A stretch of 12,969 nucleotides of DNA, from assembly GCA_910586025.1 (NCBI GenBank), contig CAJUIO010000098.1, positions 1 to 12,969 on the forward strand, read 5' to 3'. The notes under the pieces were generated by a model. It searched no databases, had not been told where the DNA came from, and was given only the letters and a program-made list of their open reading frames with translations. Position numbers and translations under genes: made by a program. Origin of the DNA: an uncultured Lachnospiraceae bacterium. Its GTDB lineage: Bacteria; Bacillota; Clostridia; Lachnospirales; Lachnospiraceae. Position 1 is the first letter of the stretch. The number at the start of each line of letters is the position of its first letter. Below, piece after piece: positions 1 through 6,947 of this stretch.

Positions 1-14
1 AAAATCCTATGGCA

Positions 15-2636
15 TCAATTCAAGATTGCCGCCTGCGCCGCCGCGAGTCTTGCAATCGGCACCCTGAACGGCGAGCATGACACATAGGTCAGGCCGATCT
101 TATGGCAGAACTCCACGGTAGAAGGATCTCCGCCGTGCTCGCCGCAGATACCAAGCTTGATATCTGGCCTTGTCTTTCTGCCCTTCTCCGCCGCCATCTG
201 AACCAGCTGGCCCACGCCGTTCTGATCCAGTCTTGCGAAGGGATCAGATTCATAGATCTTACTCTTGTAGTACTCGTTAAGGAACTTACCCGCGTCGTCT
301 CTGGAGAATCCAAAGGTCATCTGCGTCAGGTCATTGGTTCCGAATGAGAAGAACTCCGCCTCCTGTGCGATCTCATCGGCCAGAAGCGCCGCTCTGGGGA
401 TCTCGATCATGGTTCCCACATGGTATCTGATATCAGAATTCTTTTCCTTCTTCACCTGCTCCGCAGTCTCAACCACGACGTCCTTGACAAATTTGAGCTC
501 TTTTCTCTCTCCCACCAGAGGGATCATGATCTCGGGAACGATGTCATATCCCTTCTCATTCTTCACCTCGATAGCCGCTTCCATGACAGCCCTGGTCTGC
601 ATCTTTGCGATCTCAGGATAAGTAACCGCAAGACGGCAGCCTCTGTGTCCCATCATGGGATTGAACTCATGGAGAGAATCGCAGATTTCCTGTACTTCCT
701 CCGCAGTCATCATCATATTCACGGCCAGATCGTCGATATCCGCCTGCTCTGTGGGAACGAACTCATGGAGCGGGGGATCCAGGAAACGGATGGTAACCGG
801 TCTTCCCTCCATTACTTCGTAGAGACCCTTGAAATCACTCTTCTGATAAGGGATCAGATCGTTTAACGCTTTCTCCCTCTCCTGCACGGTTCTTGAAAGA
901 ATCATCTGACGAATCTTTGGAATCCTGTCAGGTTCAAAGAACATATGCTCCGTACGGCAAAGACCGATACCCTCCGCCCCGTACTTTACGGCATTCGCCG
1001 CATCTGCAGGCGTATCCGCATTGGTGCGTACCTTCAGCTTGCGGAAGGAATCCGCCCAAGCCATGATACGCTCGAAATTGCCGCTGATAGATGCTTCCTT
1101 TGTCTTGATGTCGCCGTCGTATATTTTGCCGGTGGAGCCGTCCAGGGAAATGTAATCGCCCTCGTGATATACATGTCCGCCCAGACTGAACACCTTGTCT
1201 TCCTCATTGATCGCGATATCGCCGCAGCCGGATACACAGCAGGTACCCATTCCTCTTGCCACCACGGCCGCATGGCTTGTCATACCGCCTCTGACCGTGA
1301 GGATTCCCTCAGCGGCATGCATTCCCTCAATATCCTCGGGAGAGGTTTCCAGACGAACCAGAATAACCCTCTCTCCTCCCTCATGAGCCTTCTTTGCCTC
1401 CTGGGCGGTGAAGTAAACCTTTCCTGCCGCAGCTCCGGGAGATGCGGGAAGAGCCTGTCCGATAACCGTGCCCGCCTTGAGCGCGTCCGCGTCAAAGGTA
1501 GGGTGAAGGAGCTGGTCGAGCGATTTGGCCTCGATGCGCAGCACCGCCTCCTGGGGCGTGATCTTTCCCTCGTCCACCAGATCGCACGCAATCTGCAGAG
1601 CCGCAGGAGCGGTTCTCTTGCCGTTTCTCGTCTGCAGGAAGAACAGTCTGCCGTTCTCAATGGTAAACTCCATATCCTGCATGTCTCTGTAATGATCCTC
1701 CAGCTTATTCGCTATCTCCATAAACTTCTGATAGCACTCCGGAAGATCCTGTTCCAGCCTTGTGATCGGCTGAGGAGTACGGATACCGGCAACCACGTCC
1801 TCGCCCTGTGCATTGATCAGGTATTCACCGTAGATACCCTTTTCGCCGGTGGAGGGATTTCTGGTAAAGGCAACGCCCGTTCCGGAGGTATTTCCCATGT
1901 TTCCGAATACCATGGCCTGCACGTTCACCGCGGTTCCCCAGTCTCCGGGAATATCGTTCATTCTTCTGTAAACAATCGCTCTTTCATTATCCCAGGAACG
2001 GAACACCGCCTTTACGGCCTCCATGAGCTGCACTCTGGGATCCTGCGGGAAATCTTCTCCCATTTTATCCTTGTAAACTGCTTTAAAACGTACAATTACT
2101 TCCTTCAGATCATCGGAGGTCAAGTCCGTGTCAAACTTCACTCCCTTGCTTTCCTTGATCTCGTCCAGGATTCTCTCGAAGAAGGACTTGGGAATCTCCA
2201 TAACGACATCGGAAAACATCTGAATGAAACGGCGGTAAGAATCATATGCAAATCTGGGGTTTCCTGTCTTCGCCGCAAAACCTTCCACTGCCACATCCGT
2301 AAGTCCGAGATTCAGGATCGTGTCCATCATACCCGGCATGGAGGCTCTTGCACCGGAGCGGACCGACACAAGCAGAGGACTTTCGGTATCTCCGAATTTT
2401 TTCCCCTGCTTCTCTTCCAAAACGCCAAGCGCCGAGAAGATCTGCTCTCTGATTTCGTCTGAAATCTGTTTTCCGCTCGCATAATAATCCGTACATGCTT
2501 CTGTTGTGACCGTGAACCCTTGAGGAATCGGCAGACCAAGATTAGTCATTTCTGCGAGATTTGCGCCTTTTCCTCCAAGAAGGTTGCGCATATCCGCATT
2601 CCCTTCCTCAAAAGAATAAACCCATTTTGCCATCAT
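15..2636 (-). CDS. ppdK: Pyruvate, phosphate dikinase (PPDK)
   Basis: This cytosolic enzyme interconverts pyruvate + ATP + Pi and PEP + AMP + PPi; in anaerobic Firmicutes it often runs in the glycolytic direction with PPi. The 873-aa product is full length. The N-terminal ATP-grasp part begins with GGKGANLAEM (residues 21-30). The swivelling phosphohistidine domain carries GGMTSHAAVVAR with the phosphorylated His455. The C-terminal PEP/pyruvate barrel shows Arg561 (LCRTEH), Arg617 (TIRFLD), Glu745 (MIEIP), Asn768 (FGTNDL) and catalytic Cys831 (GICGEHGGDP). These positions match the numbering I recall for the Clostridium symbiosum enzyme. All catalytic residues are present, so it should be active. 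The frame opens with two adjacent ATG codons; the second, at 2633, sits better from the GGGAGAG SD and gives the usual MAKWVY start. It is preceded by its own promoter and a palindromic leader, so it is probably transcribed alone. No PPDK regulatory protein gene is in the window. Confidence 0.98.
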   Translation of the reverse strand: MMAKWVYSFEEGNADMRNLLGGKGANLAEMTNLGLPIPQGFTVTTEACTDYYASGKQISDEIREQIFSALGVLEEKQGKKFGDTESPLLVSVRSGARASMPGMMDTILNLGLTDVAVEGFAAKTGNPRFAYDSYRRFIQMFSDVVMEIPKSFFERILDEIKESKGVKFDTDLTSDDLKEVIVRFKAVYKDKMGEDFPQDPRVQLMEAVKAVFRSWDNERAIVYRRMNDIPGDWGTAVNVQAMVFGNMGNTSGTGVAFTRNPSTGEKGIYGEYLINAQGEDVVAGIRTPQPITRLEQDLPECYQKFMEIANKLEDHYRDMQDMEFTIENGRLFFLQTRNGKRTAPAALQIACDLVDEGKITPQEAVLRIEAKSLDQLLHPTFDADALKAGTVIGQALPASPGAAAGKVYFTAQEAKKAHEGGERVILVRLETSPEDIEGMHAAEGILTVRGGMTSHAAVVARGMGTCCVSGCGDIAINEEDKVFSLGGHVYHEGDYISLDGSTGKIYDGDIKTKEASISGNFERIMAWADSFRKLKVRTNADTPADAANAVKYGAEGIGLCRTEHMFFEPDRIPKIRQMILSRTVQEREKALNDLIPYQKSDFKGLYEVMEGRPVTIRFLDPPLHEFVPTEQADIDDLAVNMMMTAEEVQEICDSLHEFNPMMGHRGCRLAVTYPEIAKMQTRAVMEAAIEVKNEKGYDIVPEIMIPLVGERKELKFVKDVVVETAEQVKKEKNSDIRYHVGTMIEIPRAALLADEIAQEAEFFSFGTNDLTQMTFGFSRDDAGKFLNEYYKSKIYESDPFARLDQNGVGQLVQMAAEKGRKTRPDIKLGICGEHGGDPSTVEFCHKIGLTYVSCSPFRVPIARLAAAQAAILN

Positions 2637-2677
2637 ATCTCTCCCTTAAACATTATTTACAGGATATTACAAGCCTA

Positions 2678-2709
2678 ATATACCATGAACGCCGCTGATC
2701 ATGGTATAT
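2678..2709. repeat. 11-bp perfect inverted repeat in the ppdK leader
   Basis: The arms ATATACCATGA (2678-2688) and TCATGGTATAT (2699-2709) are perfectly complementary around a 10-base loop. The repeat lies 41-72 bases upstream of the ppdK ATG, inside the leader predicted from the promoter at 2760-2768. Neither strand follows it with a U-run, so it is not an intrinsic terminator. It could be an operator for a dimeric regulator or an mRNA hairpin. The inner core TATACCAT occurs a third time, overlapping the -10 region at 2763-2770. On the minus strand one arm also reads TGGTATATT, which could serve as a second extended -10 element. Confidence 0.6.
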
Positions 2710-2759
2710 AAACCAAGGAGTCTTTACTTCATATCCTGCATTTACATATCACTTTATGC

Positions 2760-2768
2760 ATTATACCA
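2760..2768 (-). promoter_or_regulatory. Extended -10 promoter of ppdK
   Basis: Reading the minus strand, TGGTATAAT is a perfect extended -10 element (TGn plus TATAAT). No good -35 hexamer lies 17 bases upstream, which is tolerated with an extended -10. The start of transcription would be near 2753, giving a leader of about 117 bases with the palindrome at 2678-2709. The intergenic region 2637-2834 holds no convincing gene. Confidence 0.6.
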
Positions 2769-2834
2769 TATTCTGTCAGTTTTTGCATCCCTTTTTTGAT
2801 GAAAATCCACAAATTCATGAATAAATTCATTTTT

Positions 2835-3665
2835 TCAGGCTTTTGATCCCGGGATAAAAGAGTCAAAGATAAAAAGATCGAATTTATCCCTTGCCTTTTC
2901 CAGCTCCTCGCCGCTTTTGATGGTCCAGGCCACCGCCAGATTGCGGTAAAGCTTCCTGCACAGCCGCCTGGAAAGACAGTTCTCATACTTGTGGTTATAG
3001 GCCACAAAATCCGGCTTTGTCATCCAGTTCAGCAGCAGATTCTGCAGAAGGACGTAGAGAAAGCCTTTGAATTCCCCGGACTTTATGAAGCCGTCGGCCA
3101 GCTGTCCCCTCAGCACGTCATTGTGATACCTGCGATACCAGGTGAGCACCAGGGGATTAAAGGATTCGATGCAATAAAGCCCGCCGTACCCACGAAGCAT
3201 CCGGTCCACCACCGCGCAAAGTGAAAGATCGATCCACTCCACTTTAAGCTCCACGATAAGGGGAACCCTTCCGTCTACCGTCCTGAGTGCGTCCTCCAGC
3301 TTCGGGATCTGCTCCCCGCTTCCAAACAGTGAAAATTTCAAAAGCTCTTCATAAGTATATTCACAGACCTTTCCCTCTTCCCCGCAGGCTCTCTTTAAGG
3401 TGAAGTCATGAAAAACCACCGGGATGCCGTCCCTGGTAAGCTGCACGTCCATCTCGATGCCATAGCCCGCCTTCACCGCCTTCTTAAATGCGGGAAGGGA
3501 ATTTTCCGGCGCATTGGTGCTGTTATCGTGAAGCCCTCTGTGGGCGTAGTAAACGCCCCGGAAGGGCTTCCATCCCTTCTGTCTGCCAAGCCTGGGCTTT
3601 ATTGCCAGCAGATAAAGAACCGCTGATGATGCCGCCACAGCCATTATCACGTATATTACCGTCAT
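2835..3665 (-). CDS. Membrane-anchored glycerophosphodiester phosphodiesterase family protein
   Basis: This is a 276-aa GDPD-family TIM-barrel phosphodiesterase. Such enzymes hydrolyse glycerophosphodiesters to glycerol-3-phosphate and an alcohol. One hydrophobic helix (about residues 2-22) should anchor it in the membrane, with the catalytic domain from about 35. Visible family residues are HRG (42-44), Glu71 and Asp73 in IEMDVQLTRDG, HD (86-87) in VVFHD, and VELK (138-141), i.e. the catalytic histidines and the metal-binding acids. I chose the ATG at 3665: it has a GGAAGG/GGAAAG SD about 10 bases upstream and begins directly with the anchor. An in-frame ATG at 3713 would add 16 polar residues and lacks an SD. 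It lies 107 bases downstream of the MFS gene on the same strand with no clear terminator between, so cotranscription is plausible. The true substrate (teichoic acid fragments, phospholipid headgroups or other diesters) cannot be read from the sequence. Confidence 0.88.
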   Translation of the reverse strand: MTVIYVIMAVAASSAVLYLLAIKPRLGRQKGWKPFRGVYYAHRGLHDNSTNAPENSLPAFKKAVKAGYGIEMDVQLTRDGIPVVFHDFTLKRACGEEGKVCEYTYEELLKFSLFGSGEQIPKLEDALRTVDGRVPLIVELKVEWIDLSLCAVVDRMLRGYGGLYCIESFNPLVLTWYRRYHNDVLRGQLADGFIKSGEFKGFLYVLLQNLLLNWMTKPDFVAYNHKYENCLSRRLCRKLYRNLAVAWTIKSGEELEKARDKFDLFIFDSFIPGSKA

Positions 3666-3772
3666 TGTAAAACCACTTTCCTTCCTTTCATTCCCGGCCC
3701 GGACGAATGTCAAAGCACCCGTCCAAAGCCGTCTTATCCCTGTACTTCACATGAATCTTTTCCTACATTATT

Positions 3773-5104
3773 TTAATCGTCCACGTCAAAATTTTCAAGT
3801 ACGCTCTTCTTTTTATCAGGCCTCACGTCTCCGTGATGCACCTGGGTCATGGTAAGGAACGCCAGTGCGGAAAAGACAAAGGCATACGGGAACAGCGTCC
3901 TGTAGGATACGTTTTCCAGCAGGAATCCGGACAGCACCGGAGTAAAGATCTGGGCAGTCATGGAAAAGGTATAATAGGTTCCGGTAAACTTGCCGATATC
4001 ACTGCCCCTGCTCATCTCCACGATCATGGGATAAGAGTTCACGTTGATCGCCGCCCAGCCGATTCCGATAGCCGCAAAGGCAAGATTAATGGCCGGGTGA
4101 TATACGTTCACAAGAATGGCCGCAAAATAGCAGACGCTCATCAGCACGATTCCTCCCAGAATCGTCTTCTTTCGCCCGATCCTGCTGGCAATGTTCCCGA
4201 TCGGAATATAGCTGATAATTGCCGCCACCGTCGCTACCATGAGACAGTCCGCAAAGCCGCCGCCCTCCAGCTTCCACACCACCCTTGTATAGCGGGAAAA
4301 AGCGGTTGTCACCGCATTGTAGGCCGTAAACCACAGAAAGATGGAGGCCAGAAGAAACATCATGCTCCGCTTCACCTCCCGGGGCATGGCCGCCTGCTTT
4401 GCGGATCCGCCGGCTTTTCCTTCCCCGTCAGCTTCCTTATCTTTCCCGGGATCCGCAGCGGCAGATTCCTGATCCTCGTAAGCCTTCACCTGCGCCTCCA
4501 CCAGCGCCTTCACCTTCTTTTCCCTGATGGTGACGGCGAGAATTCCTACCGTGATCACCATCAGCGCCGCCACAGAGAGAAACAGAGGCATATAGTCGGG
4601 ATGCTCTCCGCCGCCCACCAAAAGCTTGATCATGATCAGCGTATACACTCCGCCCACGGCACCCATCAGATTAATGATCGCGTTTCCCTTGCTCCGCAGC
4701 CTGTTGGGTGTCAGATCCGGCATCAGCGCAACGGCCGGGGAGCGGTACAGCCCCATGGAGATCAGAAGAAGAAACAGCGAGCCGATAAAGAGCATGATAT
4801 TCGCACTTCCGTCCGCAACGGGAAGCATCATGAGAAAGACGACCGCCAGAGCCGTTCCTCCCACGATAAAGGGCATCCTTTTTCCCAGGGGCGTGTCCAC
4901 CCTGTCGGACAGACTTCCGAAAATAGGAAGCAGAAACAGCGCCAGCACATTGTCCGCCGCCATGATAAATCCTGTCACGGTCTCACCCAGCCCGAAGGTG
5001 CCCTGCAGCATCAGCGGAATAATATTGTCATACATCTGCCAGAAGGCGCTGATGGACAAAAATGCCAGACCGATCAAAAAGGTTCTCCTGTAATTCAGTT
5101 TCAT
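3773..5104 (-). CDS. MFS transporter, SLC45/GPH-like (probable sugar or glycoside carrier)
   Basis: This 443-aa integral membrane protein has the 6+6 helix layout of the major facilitator superfamily, split by a charged cytoplasmic loop (about 194-245) rich in Lys, Glu, Ala and Gly. The loop between helices 2 and 3 carries GSLSDRVDTPLGKRMPFI (63-80). The conserved ALMPDLTP stretch (126-133) is followed by RSKGN. Both are typical of the SLC45/sucrose-carrier and GPH-like branch. A second motif A-like loop reads ASRIGRKKT (306-314). These features suggest a proton- or cation-coupled carrier for a sugar or glycoside, but the substrate is not identifiable. The ATG at 5104 has an AAGGAAGG SD about 9 bases upstream. 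The 181-base divergent region before it (5105-5285) is AT-rich on the MFS side, without a clear consensus promoter for this direction. The GDPD gene follows in the same direction. Confidence 0.88.
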   Translation of the reverse strand: MKLNYRRTFLIGLAFLSISAFWQMYDNIIPLMLQGTFGLGETVTGFIMAADNVLALFLLPIFGSLSDRVDTPLGKRMPFIVGGTALAVVFLMMLPVADGSANIMLFIGSLFLLLISMGLYRSPAVALMPDLTPNRLRSKGNAIINLMGAVGGVYTLIMIKLLVGGGEHPDYMPLFLSVAALMVITVGILAVTIREKKVKALVEAQVKAYEDQESAAADPGKDKEADGEGKAGGSAKQAAMPREVKRSMMFLLASIFLWFTAYNAVTTAFSRYTRVVWKLEGGGFADCLMVATVAAIISYIPIGNIASRIGRKKTILGGIVLMSVCYFAAILVNVYHPAINLAFAAIGIGWAAINVNSYPMIVEMSRGSDIGKFTGTYYTFSMTAQIFTPVLSGFLLENVSYRTLFPYAFVFSALAFLTMTQVHHGDVRPDKKKSVLENFDVDD

Positions 5105-5200
5105 ATGATTTTCCTTCCTTATAAAATACCCTTATATTTTTGATACAAGATCATTCTATCATTGAATTCCGGATACCGCCATCCCAAAATCTATTTATCC

Positions 5201-5228
5201 TTGAAAAACCGCGGCTTTTATGTATAAT
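5201..5228 (+). promoter_or_regulatory. Sigma-A-type promoter of the ABC-F/PHP-HAD operon
   Basis: TTGAAA (5201-5206) and a perfect TATAAT (5223-5228) are separated by 16 bases. The start site should be near 5235, giving a leader of about 50 bases before the ABC-F ATG. That is too short for the attenuators found before antibiotic-resistance ABC-F genes. A second TATAAT inside the palindrome TATAATTATA (5251-5260) has no matching -35 and is probably just AT-rich leader. Confidence 0.75.
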
Positions 5229-5285
5229 AGAATAGATAACTCAAAAACACTATAATTATAGAAAGAAAAGACAGAGGATTTAAGA

Positions 5286-6929
5286 ATGATCAGTGCAAAT
5301 AACGTGACATACCGCGTAGGCAAAAAAGCTCTATTTGAGGACGTGAACATCAAATTTACCGAGGGGAATTGTTATGGGATCATAGGCGCCAACGGTGCCG
5401 GAAAATCTACTTTCCTGAAAATCCTTTCCGGTCAGCTGGATACCACAGGCGGCGATATCGTAATGACCCCCGGCCAGCGCCTGTCTGTCCTGGAACAGGA
5501 CCATTTTAAATACGACGAATATCCCGTCATGGATGTGGTCATCCAGGGAAATAAACGGCTCTATGAGATCATGAAGGAAAAGGAAGCCATCTATGCCAAG
5601 GAGGACTTCACCGACGAGGACGGTATCCGGGCCAGCGAGCTGGAGGCGGAGTTTGCGGAAATGGACGGCTGGGAGGCGGAATCAAACGCCGCAAGCCTGC
5701 TCAACGGCCTTGGCATTGACACGCAGTACCATTATTCCATTATGCGGGATCTGAACGGTAACGAAAAGGTAAAGATTCTGCTTGCGAAGGCTCTTTTCGG
5801 AAACCCGGATATCCTGCTTCTGGACGAGCCCACCAACCATCTGGATCTGGATGCCATTGCATGGCTGGAAGAGTTCCTGATTAATTTTGAAAACACGGTG
5901 ATCGTGGTCTCCCATGACCGCTATTTCCTGAACAAGGTGTGCACCCACACGGCGGATATTGACTACGGAAAGATTCAGCTGTATGCCGGCAACTACGACT
6001 TCTGGTACGAATCCAGCCAGCTTTTGATCCGCCAGATGAAGGAGGCCAACAAGAAAAAGGAGGAAAAGATCAAGGAGCTTCAGGAATTCATCTCCCGGTT
6101 CTCCGCCAACGCCTCCAAATCCAAGCAGGCCACCAGCCGTAAGCGGGCCCTGGAAAAGATCGAGCTGGATGAGATCAGGCCTTCCAGCCGCAAATATCCT
6201 TATATTGACTTCCGTCCGGACCGTGAGATCGGCAACGAGGTACTCACCGTGGAGGGACTCTCCAAGACCATTAACGGGGAAAAAATTCTCGACAACATTA
6301 CCTTTATCGCAGGCCATGATGACAAGATCGCCTTTGTGGGCGGCAATGAGCTGGCAAAGACTACCCTGTTCAAAATCCTCGTGGGCGAGATGGAGCCGGA
6401 TGAGGGAACCTACAAGTGGGGCGTTACCACCTCCCAGGCCTATTTCCCCAAGGACAGCACCCAGGAGTTCGACAACGACCTTACCATTGCGGACTGGCTT
6501 GCGGGCTATTCTCCCGTCAAGGATATCACCTATGTGAGAGGCTTCCTTGGAAGAATGCTCTTTGCGGGCGAGGACGGCGTTAAGAAGGTGAAAATTCTCT
6601 CCGGAGGGGAAAAGGTGCGCTGTCTCCTCTCCAAAATGATGATCAGCGGCGCTAACTGCCTGATTTTGGATGAACCCACCAACCACCTGGACATGGAATC
6701 CATCACGGCCCTGAACAACGGCCTGATCAAATTCTCCGGGGTTGCCCTGTTCGCCTGCCACGATCATCAGTTCGTACAGACTACGGCCAACCGGATCATG
6801 GAAATTCTGCCGGACGGCACGCTGGTGGATAAGATCACAACCTATGACGAGTATCTTGCCAGCGATGAGATGGCAAGGAAGCGTACCGTCTACACCAAGC
6901 AGGACAATGGAGACGAGGAAGACAACTGA
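5286..6929 (+). CDS. ABC-F family ATPase, YbiT/YkpA-like
   Basis: The 547-aa soluble protein has two ABC ATPase domains and no membrane segment, as in ABC-F translation factors that bind the ribosomal E site. Domain 1 has Walker A GANGAGKST (34-42), Q-loop Gln71, Walker B LLLDEPT (177-183) and H-loop His210. The charged linker (about 245-305) includes RFSANASKSKQATSRKR, the hallmark of the ABC-F P-site tip in the YbiT-like group. Domain 2 has the signature LSGGEK (438-443), Walker B LILDEPT (459-465) and His492. Domain 2 Walker A reads GGNELAKTT (352-360), with Ala for the invariant Gly; its Q-loop region reads AYFPKDST without Gln; and the domain 1 signature is LNGNEK. Thus one composite ATP site is canonical and the other degenerate. 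The SD is AGAGG, 9 bases before the ATG. The overall pattern fits a housekeeping YbiT/YkpA-like factor better than a resistance protein; the exact role is unproven. Confidence 0.95.
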   Translation: MISANNVTYRVGKKALFEDVNIKFTEGNCYGIIGANGAGKSTFLKILSGQLDTTGGDIVMTPGQRLSVLEQDHFKYDEYPVMDVVIQGNKRLYEIMKEKEAIYAKEDFTDEDGIRASELEAEFAEMDGWEAESNAASLLNGLGIDTQYHYSIMRDLNGNEKVKILLAKALFGNPDILLLDEPTNHLDLDAIAWLEEFLINFENTVIVVSHDRYFLNKVCTHTADIDYGKIQLYAGNYDFWYESSQLLIRQMKEANKKKEEKIKELQEFISRFSANASKSKQATSRKRALEKIELDEIRPSSRKYPYIDFRPDREIGNEVLTVEGLSKTINGEKILDNITFIAGHDDKIAFVGGNELAKTTLFKILVGEMEPDEGTYKWGVTTSQAYFPKDSTQEFDNDLTIADWLAGYSPVKDITYVRGFLGRMLFAGEDGVKKVKILSGGEKVRCLLSKMMISGANCLILDEPTNHLDMESITALNNGLIKFSGVALFACHDHQFVQTTANRIMEILPDGTLVDKITTYDEYLASDEMARKRTVYTKQDNGDEEDN

Positions 6930-6947
6930 TAACGGGGGATCTTTTGC

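Noticed and set aside
945..2462. Long open frame (505 codons) on the plus strand
   Set aside because: It is antisense to ppdK, whose full set of catalytic motifs proves the minus strand is coding. The translation has no recognisable domain, and it is a mirror of the codon bias.
2637..2834. Possible riboswitch or small protein in the ppdK upstream region
   Set aside because: Only one simple hairpin is visible, with no known riboswitch core and no U-run. A 33-codon frame starting near 2827 lacks an SD and overlaps the promoter.
3666..3713. Upstream ATG of the GDPD gene adding 16 residues
   Set aside because: It has no SD, and the added residues precede the natural membrane anchor. The ATG at 3665 has a clear SD.
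3701..3724. Inverted repeat GGACG...CGTCC upstream of the GDPD gene, with a TTGACA nearby on the minus strand
   Set aside because: The stem is only 5 bp with a 14-base loop. The TTGACA has no matching -10 at 16-18 bases, so neither a terminator nor a promoter is supported.
3833..5143. Long open frame (436 codons) on the plus strand, rich in His, Gln and Arg
   Set aside because: It is antisense to the MFS transporter. The His/Gln/Arg-rich composition is an artefact of reading the complement of a membrane-protein gene.
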